NCBI RefSeq assembly: GCF_003129485.1
Contig: NZ_QFFG01000005.1
Span: forward strand, 186,001-250,000
Direction: 5' to 3'
DNA: 64,000 nt
Source of the DNA: Polaribacter aquimarinus
GTDB lineage: Bacteria; Bacteroidota; Bacteroidia; Flavobacteriales; Flavobacteriaceae
Part shown: piece after piece, positions 18,766-26,934 of the stretch
Position numbering within the stretch: the stretch's first letter is position 1
Layout: every line of letters begins with the position of its first letter
Notes under the pieces: generated by a model
What the model was told of the DNA's origin: nothing
Databases searched by the model: none
The model's input: the letters and a program-made list of their open reading frames with translations, nothing else
Translations under genes and position numbers: made by a program

Positions 18766-19601
18766 AGTTAAGAGTTCTATTATATTGTTTATGTGTTTTG
18801 ATTTTAACAAGTTGTTTTGGAAAGAAAAACATTGTTGAAAAAAAGAAAAACCCTGGTGTTGTTTTAATAGAACCAAAACCAGTAAAATTGCCATCGGTAA
18901 AAGAGGGTAAACATATTAAAAAGCTTCATAAAACGAATAAGAAGCTTAATAAAACAACATTAAAGTATATAGAAAAATATGCAGCAATTGCTGTCAAAGA
19001 AATGCACATTCATAAAATACCAGCAAGTATCACGTTAGCACAAGGAATTTTAGAATCTGGTAGTGGAAATGGTCAATTAGCAAAAAAATCTAACAATCAT
19101 TTTGGGATAAAATGCCATACGCAATGGAAAGGAGAACGTGTGTATCACGATGATGATGAAGATCAAGAATGCTTTAGAAAATACCAATATGTCGAAACTT
19201 CTTACAACGACCATTCAGAATTTTTAACCAAAAGAAGACGTTATGCTTTTTTATTCAATTATAAATTAAGAGATTATAAGCGATGGGCAAAAGGCTTAAA
19301 AAAAGCGGGTTATGCAACAGATAAAAAATACCCAAATAAATTAATTGGTATTATAGAAAGGTACAAATTGTATGAGTTTGATAAAGTAAATAAAAGAGAT
19401 TTTAAGTTTTCTAAAAATTCAACTAAAAATAAAAATCAGAAAAAGGGTAAAGAAAAATATTACAAAGTAAAAAAAGGGGATACGCTTTATTCGATTTCTA
19501 GAAAATTTGGAATTTCAGTTAATAAATTAAAAGAAATCAACGGATTAAAAGATAATACTATTTCTATTGGGCAAGAGCTGTTGGTAAAAAAAGCCTATTA
19601 A
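18762..19601 (+). CDS. Glucosaminidase (peptidoglycan hydrolase) lipoprotein with LysM
   Basis: A cell-wall hydrolase of 279 residues anchored by a lipobox (LILTSCFGKK). The glucosaminidase domain (about 65-205) has the catalytic glutamate in LAQGILESGSGNGQLAKKSN and the conserved NHFGIKCH. A basic linker leads to one C-terminal LysM domain (about 230-276, VKKGDTLYSISRKFGIS), which binds N-acetylglucosamine polymers. It is translationally coupled to the PLP enzyme by an ATGA overlap. Confidence 0.93.
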   Translation: MKLRVLLYCLCVLILTSCFGKKNIVEKKKNPGVVLIEPKPVKLPSVKEGKHIKKLHKTNKKLNKTTLKYIEKYAAIAVKEMHIHKIPASITLAQGILESGSGNGQLAKKSNNHFGIKCHTQWKGERVYHDDDEDQECFRKYQYVETSYNDHSEFLTKRRRYAFLFNYKLRDYKRWAKGLKKAGYATDKKYPNKLIGIIERYKLYEFDKVNKRDFKFSKNSTKNKNQKKGKEKYYKVKKGDTLYSISRKFGISVNKLKEINGLKDNTISIGQELLVKKAY

Positions 19602-19621
19602 ACTAAGTTAAATAGGCCTTT
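19589..19621. terminator. Convergent terminator overlapping the glucosaminidase stop
   Basis: AAAAGCCTATT (19589-19599) pairs with AATAGGCCTTT (19611-19621) with one mismatch. It includes the last codons of the glucosaminidase gene and lies 21 bases from the end of the convergent VWA gene, so it may serve both. Confidence 0.65.
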
Positions 19622-19641
19622 AAAATCAACTAACCAATATT

Positions 19642-20763
19642 TTACCAAGAATAATTCTTCGTTTTTGCTTGTCTCTTTATTGCTTTAATCATCACATTAT
19701 CTAAAACATCTTTTTTATTTTCATTTTTTTGCTTCTTGGCAATATAACTTCTTCTTTTTTTGTCTAATTCTTTAATTTTTCCCTGAATCTTTGCTCTTTC
19801 TTTGGCTTTTAATTTAACGTAAGCCTTTATTTCTGCTTCCGATTTGTTTTGCAATATCTTTGGCAATTTAGATTTCTGAATTTTTTTATAATCTACTTTT
19901 TGTTTTTTTTCAGCATCAACTAAATCCCAAGTAGAGTTCTCATACAAACGAGAACTTTTACTAACCGCTCTTTTAACAATAACAACTTCATCTAAAGATT
20001 CTGCGTTTACATCTTGTTGTTTTTGAGAAGAAAATTTTGAATACCCTTTGTTGCCGTAATAAATATAAGTTTTGTTTAATTTTTTATTTAGAATGATAAT
20101 TTCATTATCATAAGGAGTTACAATATGTACAATTTTTTTATCCTGATTAATGGTCATATAATCTCCACCGCCTAAATCAGCTCCATCTTTCCACATTCCA
20201 GAAATTCCGTTATTATAGTTTCCGCAAAAAATAGTGTTAATGATAATATCTTTTTCTTTTGCGTCTGTGATTGCTTCTTTATAATTGATTTTTCCTTGTG
20301 TAAAAGGTTCATTACCTGCAATAAAAATTAAACGTAAATCATTTTTATTTTTCCCCCAAGAAAGTTCATTTAACGATGTTTTAATCACCTGACCACAGAA
20401 TTCATTACCACCATTTGTTTTTAAAGAAAATAGTTTTTCAGAAATTTCATCTAAGTCGCTACTAAATTGTAAAACCTGTCTAATAAAACCTTCTTTACTT
20501 GGTAAAGAAGAATTTCCATACTCGTATAGTGCAATTTCTAAATTCGGCTTTTGAATTCCGTATTTGGCATACGATAATTCATTAACAATTTCCCAAAGTT
20601 GGGCTTTAGCTTGATTAATTAAACCGTCCATACTATTGCTTGTGTCTAATAACAAAGCAACTTTAATAGTTTGCTTTTTGGGTTTAGGTTGATTTGATGC
20701 ATAACTATTAAAAGAGAGACTAAAGAATAGCAATGCAATGGCTTTTAATACAAATGTTTTCAT
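19642..20763 (-). CDS. Secreted VWA-domain protein
   Basis: A 373-residue exported protein with a signal peptide (about 1-22). The von Willebrand A domain (about 33-215) has the metal-site motif VALLDTSNSMDG and a later GNEPFTQG. Such domains bind proteins through a divalent metal. The C-terminal third is very lysine-rich and probably helical. No operon partner is seen; the gene faces the glucosaminidase gene tail to tail. Confidence 0.85.
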   Translation of the reverse strand: MKTFVLKAIALLFFSLSFNSYASNQPKPKKQTIKVALLLDTSNSMDGLINQAKAQLWEIVNELSYAKYGIQKPNLEIALYEYGNSSLPSKEGFIRQVLQFSSDLDEISEKLFSLKTNGGNEFCGQVIKTSLNELSWGKNKNDLRLIFIAGNEPFTQGKINYKEAITDAKEKDIIINTIFCGNYNNGISGMWKDGADLGGGDYMTINQDKKIVHIVTPYDNEIIILNKKLNKTYIYYGNKGYSKFSSQKQQDVNAESLDEVVIVKRAVSKSSRLYENSTWDLVDAEKKQKVDYKKIQKSKLPKILQNKSEAEIKAYVKLKAKERAKIQGKIKELDKKRRSYIAKKQKNENKKDVLDNVMIKAIKRQAKTKNYSW

Positions 20764-21018
20764 AATTTTTAATTTAAGATTGTTTTTTAGGTTTACAGAT
20801 GTTTAAAAGTTTGGTTTGTGTTTGATGTTTCAATAATACAGCCAACTTAATTCTTAAAAAAATGAGAATGAGTGAAAAGGCTTTATGATTGAGTGAATGA
20901 GTTTGTAGAATTATTTAACACTGATTTTTAGTGGTTTTTCTATGCTGTTATTGATTTTTTTGATTTTTTTTGATGGTTTTTTGTGATTAGATTTACTCAG
21001 AATTAATAAAGAAATAAG

Positions 21019-21741
21019 ATGAAGTATAAAATTAAAATAGCTGAACCTTGTCACGAAAAGTGGAGTGAAATGACACCAACTCAGCAAGGAAAATTCTGTG
21101 CGAGTTGTAATAAAGAAGTTATTGATTTTACCAAATTAACAAATGGAGAAATTTCTAAGAAAGTTTTAAATGCGCCTAATCTTTGCGGACGATTTAACGC
21201 TGCACAACTGGATAAAGAAATAGAAACAAATCAAAAAAATAATTTATCTAAAATTGCAGCAAGTTTAGCTTTAATTTCTGCCATTTCAGCTTCAGGACCT
21301 ATTTTTTCTCAATCTAAAAAAGATACTTTACAAGAGGTACATCTTACAAAAGGGAAAGTATTAATTAAAAAGGATTCTTTAGATAAGTTTATTACCATAA
21401 AAGGGAAAGTTAAAGATTTGTCGGGTGTTTTGCTAGGGGCTTCTATTCTTTTAAAAGGCTCTAAAATAGGTGCTCAAACTGATTTTGATGGTAATTTCTC
21501 TATAAAAATCCCTAATAAGAAAAGAAACTCTCATATCTTAGTTTTTTCTTATTTAGGTTACAAAAACCAAGAAGTAGATATTTTATCTATTAAAAAACCT
21601 TTGGTGGTTAAAATGGAAGAAGATGATACTGTTTTAGGAGATATATCTATTATTGCTGGAATGGTTGCTGTAGAGAAAAAGCCTAATATTTTTAAAAGAA
21701 TTGGAAATATATTTAGAAAAAAAGAGAATAAAAAACAGTAA
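21019..21741 (+). CDS. Membrane protein: Cys-rich N-terminal domain, one TM helix, carboxypeptidase-regulatory-like domain
   Basis: This 240-residue protein starts with a cysteine motif seen in many Bacteroidota proteins (EPCHEKWSEMTPTQQGKFC, then CNKEVIDFT). A likely membrane helix follows (about residues 79-97, AASLALISAISASG). A CarboxypepD_reg-like beta-sandwich (about 122-200; ITIKGKVKDLSGVLLGASIL, then DGNFSIKIP) comes next, and the tail is basic. The stop overlaps the histidine-kinase start by one base. It heads the kinase-regulator operon, so it may be the sensor or a partner of the kinase. Confidence 0.8.
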   Translation: MKYKIKIAEPCHEKWSEMTPTQQGKFCASCNKEVIDFTKLTNGEISKKVLNAPNLCGRFNAAQLDKEIETNQKNNLSKIAASLALISAISASGPIFSQSKKDTLQEVHLTKGKVLIKKDSLDKFITIKGKVKDLSGVLLGASILLKGSKIGAQTDFDGNFSIKIPNKKRNSHILVFSYLGYKNQEVDILSIKKPLVVKMEEDDTVLGDISIIAGMVAVEKKPNIFKRIGNIFRKKENKKQ

Positions 21742-23930
21742 TGAATTTAAAAAAACACTTATTTATACTTTTACTATTCGTTGCAAATATCTGTTTGTCG
21801 CAAACGTATAACACCCAAAAAGGAGTTGAATTTTCGATTAAACTTATTGTAGAAGGAAAAGAAAATGGACAAAGAATTAACAATGCAGACGTTTATGTGG
21901 GTGGAAATTTTTTTAGATATTCTCAAATATACGGGCACTACATAATAAAAGCAAAAGTTGGAGACGAATTACGGGTATCTCACCCAGATTTTGAAACAGT
22001 TTACTACACAATAAAATCGGATGAGGAAATAAAAATTTTAGTCGAAGGTTATATTGAAAATGCAAAATATTCATCAAAAAGAAAAATAATTTCCAAAGTA
22101 ACAGATTTCTATATGCTACATATAGATTCGGCTAAGTTTTACAAAGAAAAGAATATTGAAAAGAGTTTGTCTTTTATCGAAAAAGCCTTAAAAGGTAAAC
22201 AACCTAGAGAAAGAAATGCATCAACCTATAAGCTTCTAGGTGATATTTATTTGTATTGGAAACAATACGATTTAGCGGTTAATAATTACAAATTATCCAT
22301 TCAAATAAAGAAAGAAAAAATTATTAAATTTTCTTTGGCTAAAACTTTGTTTTTAAAAGGTGATTTAGCAGCAGCAGAAACTGTTTTTAAAGCACTTGAA
22401 AAAGAAAGATTAAACTACTATGATAAAATTATTGTCTTTGAAGGTTTAGCAGATATTTACTTTAAAAATAAAAGTTATAATAAAGCTATTTTAAATTATA
22501 ACAATGCACTTACTATAGCAAAAGAGAATGTTGTTACCCCCAAAATTACTGACTTAAATTCTAAGATAGCAGAAGTTTATGCAGCACAAGGTAAGGTGGT
22601 TAAAGCAACGGAGCGATATAAAAACTCTTTAAATCTTGCCCAAAAAGAAAATGTAAAAAGAGCCTTAAAAGAAGAAGAAAAAGTAGCGGATTTTTTCAAT
22701 TCTAATAGTCGTTTCGACGAAGAAATAAAACTTAGAAAAGAAAGTCTTAAAAAAACGGAGTTAAGCTTAAACCCCAAAAAAAATATTAAAAACGACCCAG
22801 ATTCTATTACATCTCAGAAAATAAATTATAAAATTGGTAAAGCTTATATTCAAAAAGAAGCCTATAAAGAAGCAATTCCTTTCTTAAAGAAAAGTATAAA
22901 AGATGCAGACGTTAAAAAAGATATTATAATTCAAAAGGATGCAACAAGAAGATTATCTGAAGTATACGCTTCTGTTGGAGAGTATGATAAAGCCTTAAAA
23001 AGCTATCAAGAGTATGTAGACTTGGTGGATAAACTTTACATTAGAAAAGAACAAGAAATTCAACAGGTAAAACGTTTTTCTAAGAAAATTTCAGACAACC
23101 AAAATCGGATAGCTAGTTTAGAAAAAGATAAAGAATTAGCCCAAAGTAAAATTAGTTTAGCTTATATAGATCAACGCTTGTCAGAAGAAAGTAATCAAAG
23201 GCAACGTTTAATTATTTATTCTCTAATTGGCGGTTTTTTGTTAATGTGTTTGTTGGCGTATTTTATGTTTAGAAATATAAAACAGCAAAAATTAGCCAAT
23301 AATTTATTGGCACTTAAATCGATGCGTTCACAAATGAATCCACACTTTATCTTTAATGCATTAAATTCTGTAAATAGTTTTATAGCAGTTAACGATGAAA
23401 GAAATGCAAACAGATATTTATCTGAATTCTCCGTTTTAATGCGTTCAGTTTTAGAAAATTCGGATGAAGATTTTATTTCATTATCAAAAGAAGTATCACT
23501 TTTAGAATTATATACAAAATTAGAGCATAACCGATTTAAAGAAAAGTTTGAGTATTCTATTTTTGTTGATGAGAATATCAATTTAAAGCAGTTTTCTATC
23601 CCGCCAATGTTATTACAACCCTATATAGAAAATGCAATTTGGCATGGATTAAGGTATAAAAAAGAGAAAGGTTTCCTAGAAATTGCAATCACAAAAAAAG
23701 ATGAAGAAACCGTAAAAATTACTATCAAAGATGATGGGATTGGGCGAAAAAAATCTCAAGAAATTAAAACCAATAATCAATTAAAACAGAAATCTAAAGG
23801 AATGAGTACAATACAAAATAGAATTGCTATTTTAAATGATATGTACAAAGAAAGAATTGTTGTAAAAGTTTCTGATGTAAATGCAAACCAAGAAGGAACA
23901 GTTGTTGAATTGTTACTTAAAAAGAAATAA
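21741..23930 (+). CDS. LytS-type sensor histidine kinase with TPR sensor region
   Basis: An inner-membrane kinase of 729 residues. After a signal peptide there is a small beta domain (about 25-100), then tetratricopeptide repeats (about 120-430). A coiled coil and one membrane helix (about 493-513) follow. The cytoplasmic part is a His_kinase domain with phospho-acceptor His535 in MRSQMNPHFIFNALNSVNSF and an ATPase domain (IKDDGIGRKKS). This is the usual partner of LytTR regulators, and one is encoded two genes downstream. Confidence 0.93.
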   Translation: MNLKKHLFILLLFVANICLSQTYNTQKGVEFSIKLIVEGKENGQRINNADVYVGGNFFRYSQIYGHYIIKAKVGDELRVSHPDFETVYYTIKSDEEIKILVEGYIENAKYSSKRKIISKVTDFYMLHIDSAKFYKEKNIEKSLSFIEKALKGKQPRERNASTYKLLGDIYLYWKQYDLAVNNYKLSIQIKKEKIIKFSLAKTLFLKGDLAAAETVFKALEKERLNYYDKIIVFEGLADIYFKNKSYNKAILNYNNALTIAKENVVTPKITDLNSKIAEVYAAQGKVVKATERYKNSLNLAQKENVKRALKEEEKVADFFNSNSRFDEEIKLRKESLKKTELSLNPKKNIKNDPDSITSQKINYKIGKAYIQKEAYKEAIPFLKKSIKDADVKKDIIIQKDATRRLSEVYASVGEYDKALKSYQEYVDLVDKLYIRKEQEIQQVKRFSKKISDNQNRIASLEKDKELAQSKISLAYIDQRLSEESNQRQRLIIYSLIGGFLLMCLLAYFMFRNIKQQKLANNLLALKSMRSQMNPHFIFNALNSVNSFIAVNDERNANRYLSEFSVLMRSVLENSDEDFISLSKEVSLLELYTKLEHNRFKEKFEYSIFVDENINLKQFSIPPMLLQPYIENAIWHGLRYKKEKGFLEIAITKKDEETVKITIKDDGIGRKKSQEIKTNNQLKQKSKGMSTIQNRIAILNDMYKERIVVKVSDVNANQEGTVVELLLKKK

Positions 23931-23932
23931 AG

Positions 23933-24490
23933 ATGAAGAAAATCGTGTTGTTTTTATTTATAACAACTTCAGTTTGTGAAATTGTCGCTCAGCAAGAAGA
24001 ATTGGACTCTTGGGTTTTAAATTTAGAGAAAGAAATTAAAAATTATGAAAAAAGAGCTAAAGTAAAAATGAAAAATTTAGATACTTTAAGCCCGTTGAAA
24101 ATAAAAACAGTTTGGTATAAAAAGAAAAAGAAAATTTCTAAAATTAAAATACTTTATTATTTTTTAAATAAGCATCCAGCTGAATATACCTATTATTTTA
24201 AAAATGATTATTTAATAAAACATACAATTTCTGGAGTACTGCCTAAACCTACAAACTCAGAAAAGAAAAACTCAAGGTTTTATATTTTTGATGATAGTAT
24301 CTATTTTAAGAATAAAGAAAAGGTTATAAAAAAAATTAAACGTCAGGTAATTAAAGATGAAAATGCATTTTATGCTTCTTATGTAGAACTTTTAAAACTT
24401 AATTATAATGTGAAAAAGTTAGATGCTATCGAATCAAAAAATGAATATGAGAGAGTGTATAAATTAGTTGGAGGATTAAGAATTTATTAA
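23933..24490 (+). CDS. Exported protein of unknown function in the LytTR operon
   Basis: A 185-residue, strongly basic protein with a signal peptide (about 1-20, ending EIVAQQ). No known motif is seen. It begins 2 bases after the kinase stop and ends 2 bases before the response-regulator start, so it belongs to the same transcript. A periplasmic accessory role for the kinase is inference from position. Confidence 0.8.
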   Translation: MKKIVLFLFITTSVCEIVAQQEELDSWVLNLEKEIKNYEKRAKVKMKNLDTLSPLKIKTVWYKKKKKISKIKILYYFLNKHPAEYTYYFKNDYLIKHTISGVLPKPTNSEKKNSRFYIFDDSIYFKNKEKVIKKIKRQVIKDENAFYASYVELLKLNYNVKKLDAIESKNEYERVYKLVGGLRIY

Positions 24491-24492
24491 AT

Positions 24493-25224
24493 ATGAAACT
24501 TAAAGCAATTATTGTAGAAGACGAGAAAATTAGTAGAGAAATTCTACGAAATTACATTAGTAAATATTGTCCAAACGTTACCTTGTTGGGTGAAGCAGAA
24601 AATATTGAAGAGGCCTATCTACTCATTCAAAAACACGAATTAGATTTGGTTTTTTTAGATGTTGAAATGCCTTTTGGAAATGCGTTTGATCTATTAGATA
24701 AAGTAGAAGATAGAACTTTTGAAACAATTTTTGTAACAGCTTATGACCATTATGCTATAGATGCGTTAAACAATGACGCAAGTTACTATTTGTTAAAACC
24801 AATATCAATTGATGAGTTGATTAAAGCTGTAAATATTATTGTAGAAATTAAAGAAAAAGAAAGTCAATTACAGCATCAAATATTAGTGCCAAAAAGAAAT
24901 TCGGCTAAAGGCAAAATAACCATTCCGCAACAAGATGGTTTTGAAGTCTTAGATATTAATGATATTATTTTTTGTAAAGCGGATGATAATTACACCGAAA
25001 TTCATTTGGCAAATTCTAAGAAATTAGTCAGTAAAACCTTAAAGTATTTCGAAGAGGTTTTAACCGAATATACTTTTGCAAGAATTCATAAATCGTATTT
25101 GGTAAATGTAAATGCAATTATCAAATACAAGAAAGGAAAAGGCGGAAGTGTATTGGTTTCTAACGGAAAAGAAATTTTGGTTTCTGCTTCTAAAAAAGCT
25201 AATTTGCTGTCTTATTTTAAATAA
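24493..25224 (+). CDS. LytTR-family response regulator
   Basis: A 243-residue DNA-binding response regulator. The receiver domain (1-120) has the acidic pair EDE, the phosphorylated Asp56 in LDLVFLDVEMPFG, the conserved Thr in FVTAYD and Lys in LLKP. The C-terminal LytTR domain (about 140-243) includes FCKADDNYTEIH and FARIHKSYLVN. It is the output of the kinase encoded upstream. Only 6 bases separate it from the carbonic-anhydrase gene. Confidence 0.95.
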   Translation: MKLKAIIVEDEKISREILRNYISKYCPNVTLLGEAENIEEAYLLIQKHELDLVFLDVEMPFGNAFDLLDKVEDRTFETIFVTAYDHYAIDALNNDASYYLLKPISIDELIKAVNIIVEIKEKESQLQHQILVPKRNSAKGKITIPQQDGFEVLDINDIIFCKADDNYTEIHLANSKKLVSKTLKYFEEVLTEYTFARIHKSYLVNVNAIIKYKKGKGGSVLVSNGKEILVSASKKANLLSYFK

Positions 25225-25230
25225 AAGAAA

Positions 25231-25746
25231 ATGCCAATAATAAAACCCGTAAACGGAAAACACCCAAAAATACCAGAAGATTGTTATATTGCAGAAAACG
25301 CTACCGTTGTTGGTGATGTTTCCTTAGGAAAAGAATGTTCTATTTGGTTTAATGCTGTAATTCGTGGAGATGTGCATTACATTAAAATGGGAAATAAAGT
25401 AAACATTCAAGATGGTGCTGTAATTCATGCAACCTATCAAAAATCGCCGACAAATATTGGTAACAATGTTTCTGTTGGACATAATGCAATTGTACATGGT
25501 TGCACAATTCATGATAATGTTTTGGTTGGTATGGGGGCTATTATTATGGATGATTGCGTGATAGAGTCTAATAGTATTATTGCAGCTGGTGCAGTTGTTA
25601 CTAAAAACACAAGAGTTGAAAGTGGAAGTATTTATGCAGGTATTCCTGCAAAAAAAGTAAAAGATATTTCTGAAGAACTCATCTCTGGTGAAATAGACAG
25701 AATTGCCAACAACTATGTAAAATATTCTAGTTGGTTTAAAGAATAG
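25231..25746 (+). CDS. Gamma-class carbonic anhydrase family protein
   Basis: A left-handed beta-helix trimer protein of 171 residues. The hexapeptide pattern runs through most of its length. The three metal histidines of the family are visible in GAVIHAT and GHNAIVHGC. Whether it hydrates carbon dioxide or is only an acyltransferase-like relative is not certain. It is the last gene of the LytTR operon and is followed by a strong bidirectional terminator. Confidence 0.9.
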   Translation: MPIIKPVNGKHPKIPEDCYIAENATVVGDVSLGKECSIWFNAVIRGDVHYIKMGNKVNIQDGAVIHATYQKSPTNIGNNVSVGHNAIVHGCTIHDNVLVGMGAIIMDDCVIESNSIIAAGAVVTKNTRVESGSIYAGIPAKKVKDISEELISGEIDRIANNYVKYSSWFKE

Positions 25747-25751
25747 ATATA

Positions 25752-25783
25752 AAAACCCGACTTCAGTATAGAAGCCGGGTTTT
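25752..25783. terminator. Bidirectional terminator between carbonic anhydrase and Spy-like gene 1
   Basis: A stem of AAAACCCG-CTTC type (25752-25764) pairs with 25771-25783, with one A-C mismatch and a 6-base loop, flanked by A and T runs. It is nearly the same design as the terminator at 26392-26424. Confidence 0.85.
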
Positions 25784-25809
25784 AAAATTAATCAATCAAC
25801 CAAATTAAT

Positions 25810-26283
25810 TTATTTTCTGTCTTTTTTTTGTTTCTTCATTTTTCTCTTTTTAGCCATCATTTGTTTCTTCTTCTTCATTTTTTTCATAGCCATCAATTTT
25901 CTTTTTTTCTGCATTTTTTTGAACTTCTCGAATTGCTCTTTGTTCAAAATGTCTTTCATTTTGTTTTTCATCATAATTCGATTGTCTAATTGCTTATCTT
26001 TCATCGCATAAATCTCTTCTGCGGTTGGTCTCTTTTTGTTTTTTCGAGCTTCTCTTCTTTTTTCCATTGCTGCTTTTCTCTGAGTAGCCTGTGCTATAAA
26101 AATTGGCTTTAATTGCTTTTGCTGTTTATCAGATAAGTCTAAAGCTAAAGTCATTTTTTTAATTGCCAAATTCACACGTTGTTCAATAGTAAAATTTGGT
26201 TTCTTTTCTTTTCTTTTCTTTTGTGCTTGAGTAGTAAATGTAAAAGCAAATACGAAAGCTAAAATTGTTGCTAGATTTTTCAT
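25810..26283 (-). CDS. Spy/CpxP-like periplasmic protein, paralogue 1
   Basis: A 157-residue exported protein. The signal peptide is about 1-20 (ending TTQAQ). The mature part is helical with LTxxQ-like motifs (LDLSDKQQKQLKP and LNKEQFEKFKKM), as in Spy/CpxP envelope-stress proteins. The last 35 residues are almost only Lys and Met. It is a tandem duplicate of the gene at 26450-26842, which lacks this tail. A chaperone-like or stress role is inferred from the family. Confidence 0.8.
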   Translation of the reverse strand: MKNLATILAFVFAFTFTTQAQKKRKEKKPNFTIEQRVNLAIKKMTLALDLSDKQQKQLKPIFIAQATQRKAAMEKRREARKNKKRPTAEEIYAMKDKQLDNRIMMKNKMKDILNKEQFEKFKKMQKKRKLMAMKKMKKKKQMMAKKRKMKKQKKDRK

Positions 26284-26391
26284 AAGTATAAATTGTTAAG
26301 TATTATTTTCAGTTTTAAGACAATAAAAATTTAAAAAGGTTTAATTTGTTTTTTGCTTTAACAGTGGTTTAACATTTTTTAGTTAAAAAAT

Positions 26392-26424
26392 AAAACTCGA
26401 TTTCAATAATGAAACCGAGTTTTT
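26392..26424 (-). terminator. Terminator after Spy-like gene 2
   Basis: The stem of AAAACTCG-TTTC type (26392-26404) pairs with 26411-26423, with the same A-C mismatch position and the same 6-base loop as the terminator at 25752-25783. The duplication therefore included the terminator. Confidence 0.85.
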
Positions 26425-26449
26425 ATAAACTAATCAACCCAAAACTAAT

Positions 26450-26842
26450 TTACTGTAATTTTCTCTTTTTTCCTTTTTCTTTTTTTGCTTTAGCAATAGT
26501 TTTAAATTTTTTGAATTGCTCTTTATTTAAAATGGCAGCCATTTTTTTATGCATTGCAGTTTCTTTTTTAATTCTGTCTTTTTGAAACTGTATTCGCATT
26601 TCTTTTGTTGGTCTTTCACCAGCTTCTCTCATAGCTATTCTTTTTTTATTCATAGCTTTTCTATCTGCAATTTGAGCTACTAATAGTGGTTTAATTTCAC
26701 TTTGTTGTGCTTTAGTCAGATTTAATTCTTTTGTCATTTTTTTTAGCACCTGTTCAACAGAAACTTTTCTTTCTTTTCTTTGTGCTTGTATGTTAAACGC
26801 AAAAGCAAATACTAAAAGTAGAATTGGTATTATTTTTTTCAT
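26450..26842 (-). CDS. Spy/CpxP-like periplasmic protein, paralogue 2
   Basis: A 130-residue exported protein with signal peptide about 1-20 (ending NIQAQ). The helical mature part contains LNLTKAQQSEIKPLL and ILNKEQFKKFK, closely matching paralogue 1. The tail is short and basic. Both copies have the same orientation and each is followed by a terminator, so they are separate transcription units. Confidence 0.8.
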   Translation of the reverse strand: MKKIIPILLLVFAFAFNIQAQRKERKVSVEQVLKKMTKELNLTKAQQSEIKPLLVAQIADRKAMNKKRIAMREAGERPTKEMRIQFQKDRIKKETAMHKKMAAILNKEQFKKFKTIAKAKKEKGKKRKLQ

Positions 26843-26892
26843 CAGTTATAATTTTAATTTCTCTTCTTTGACACATAGAAAAAGAAATAGTT

Positions 26893-26900
26893 TAAATTTG
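26893..26900 (+). promoter_or_regulatory. -7 box for the mechanosensitive channel gene
   Basis: TAAATTTG matches TANNTTTG and lies 34 bases before the channel start. A TTG at 26866-26868 is 24 bases upstream, somewhat wide for a -33 element. Confidence 0.5.
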
Positions 26901-26934
26901 TTCTATATATTAACAAGGTTTTAACGTTTTTGTT

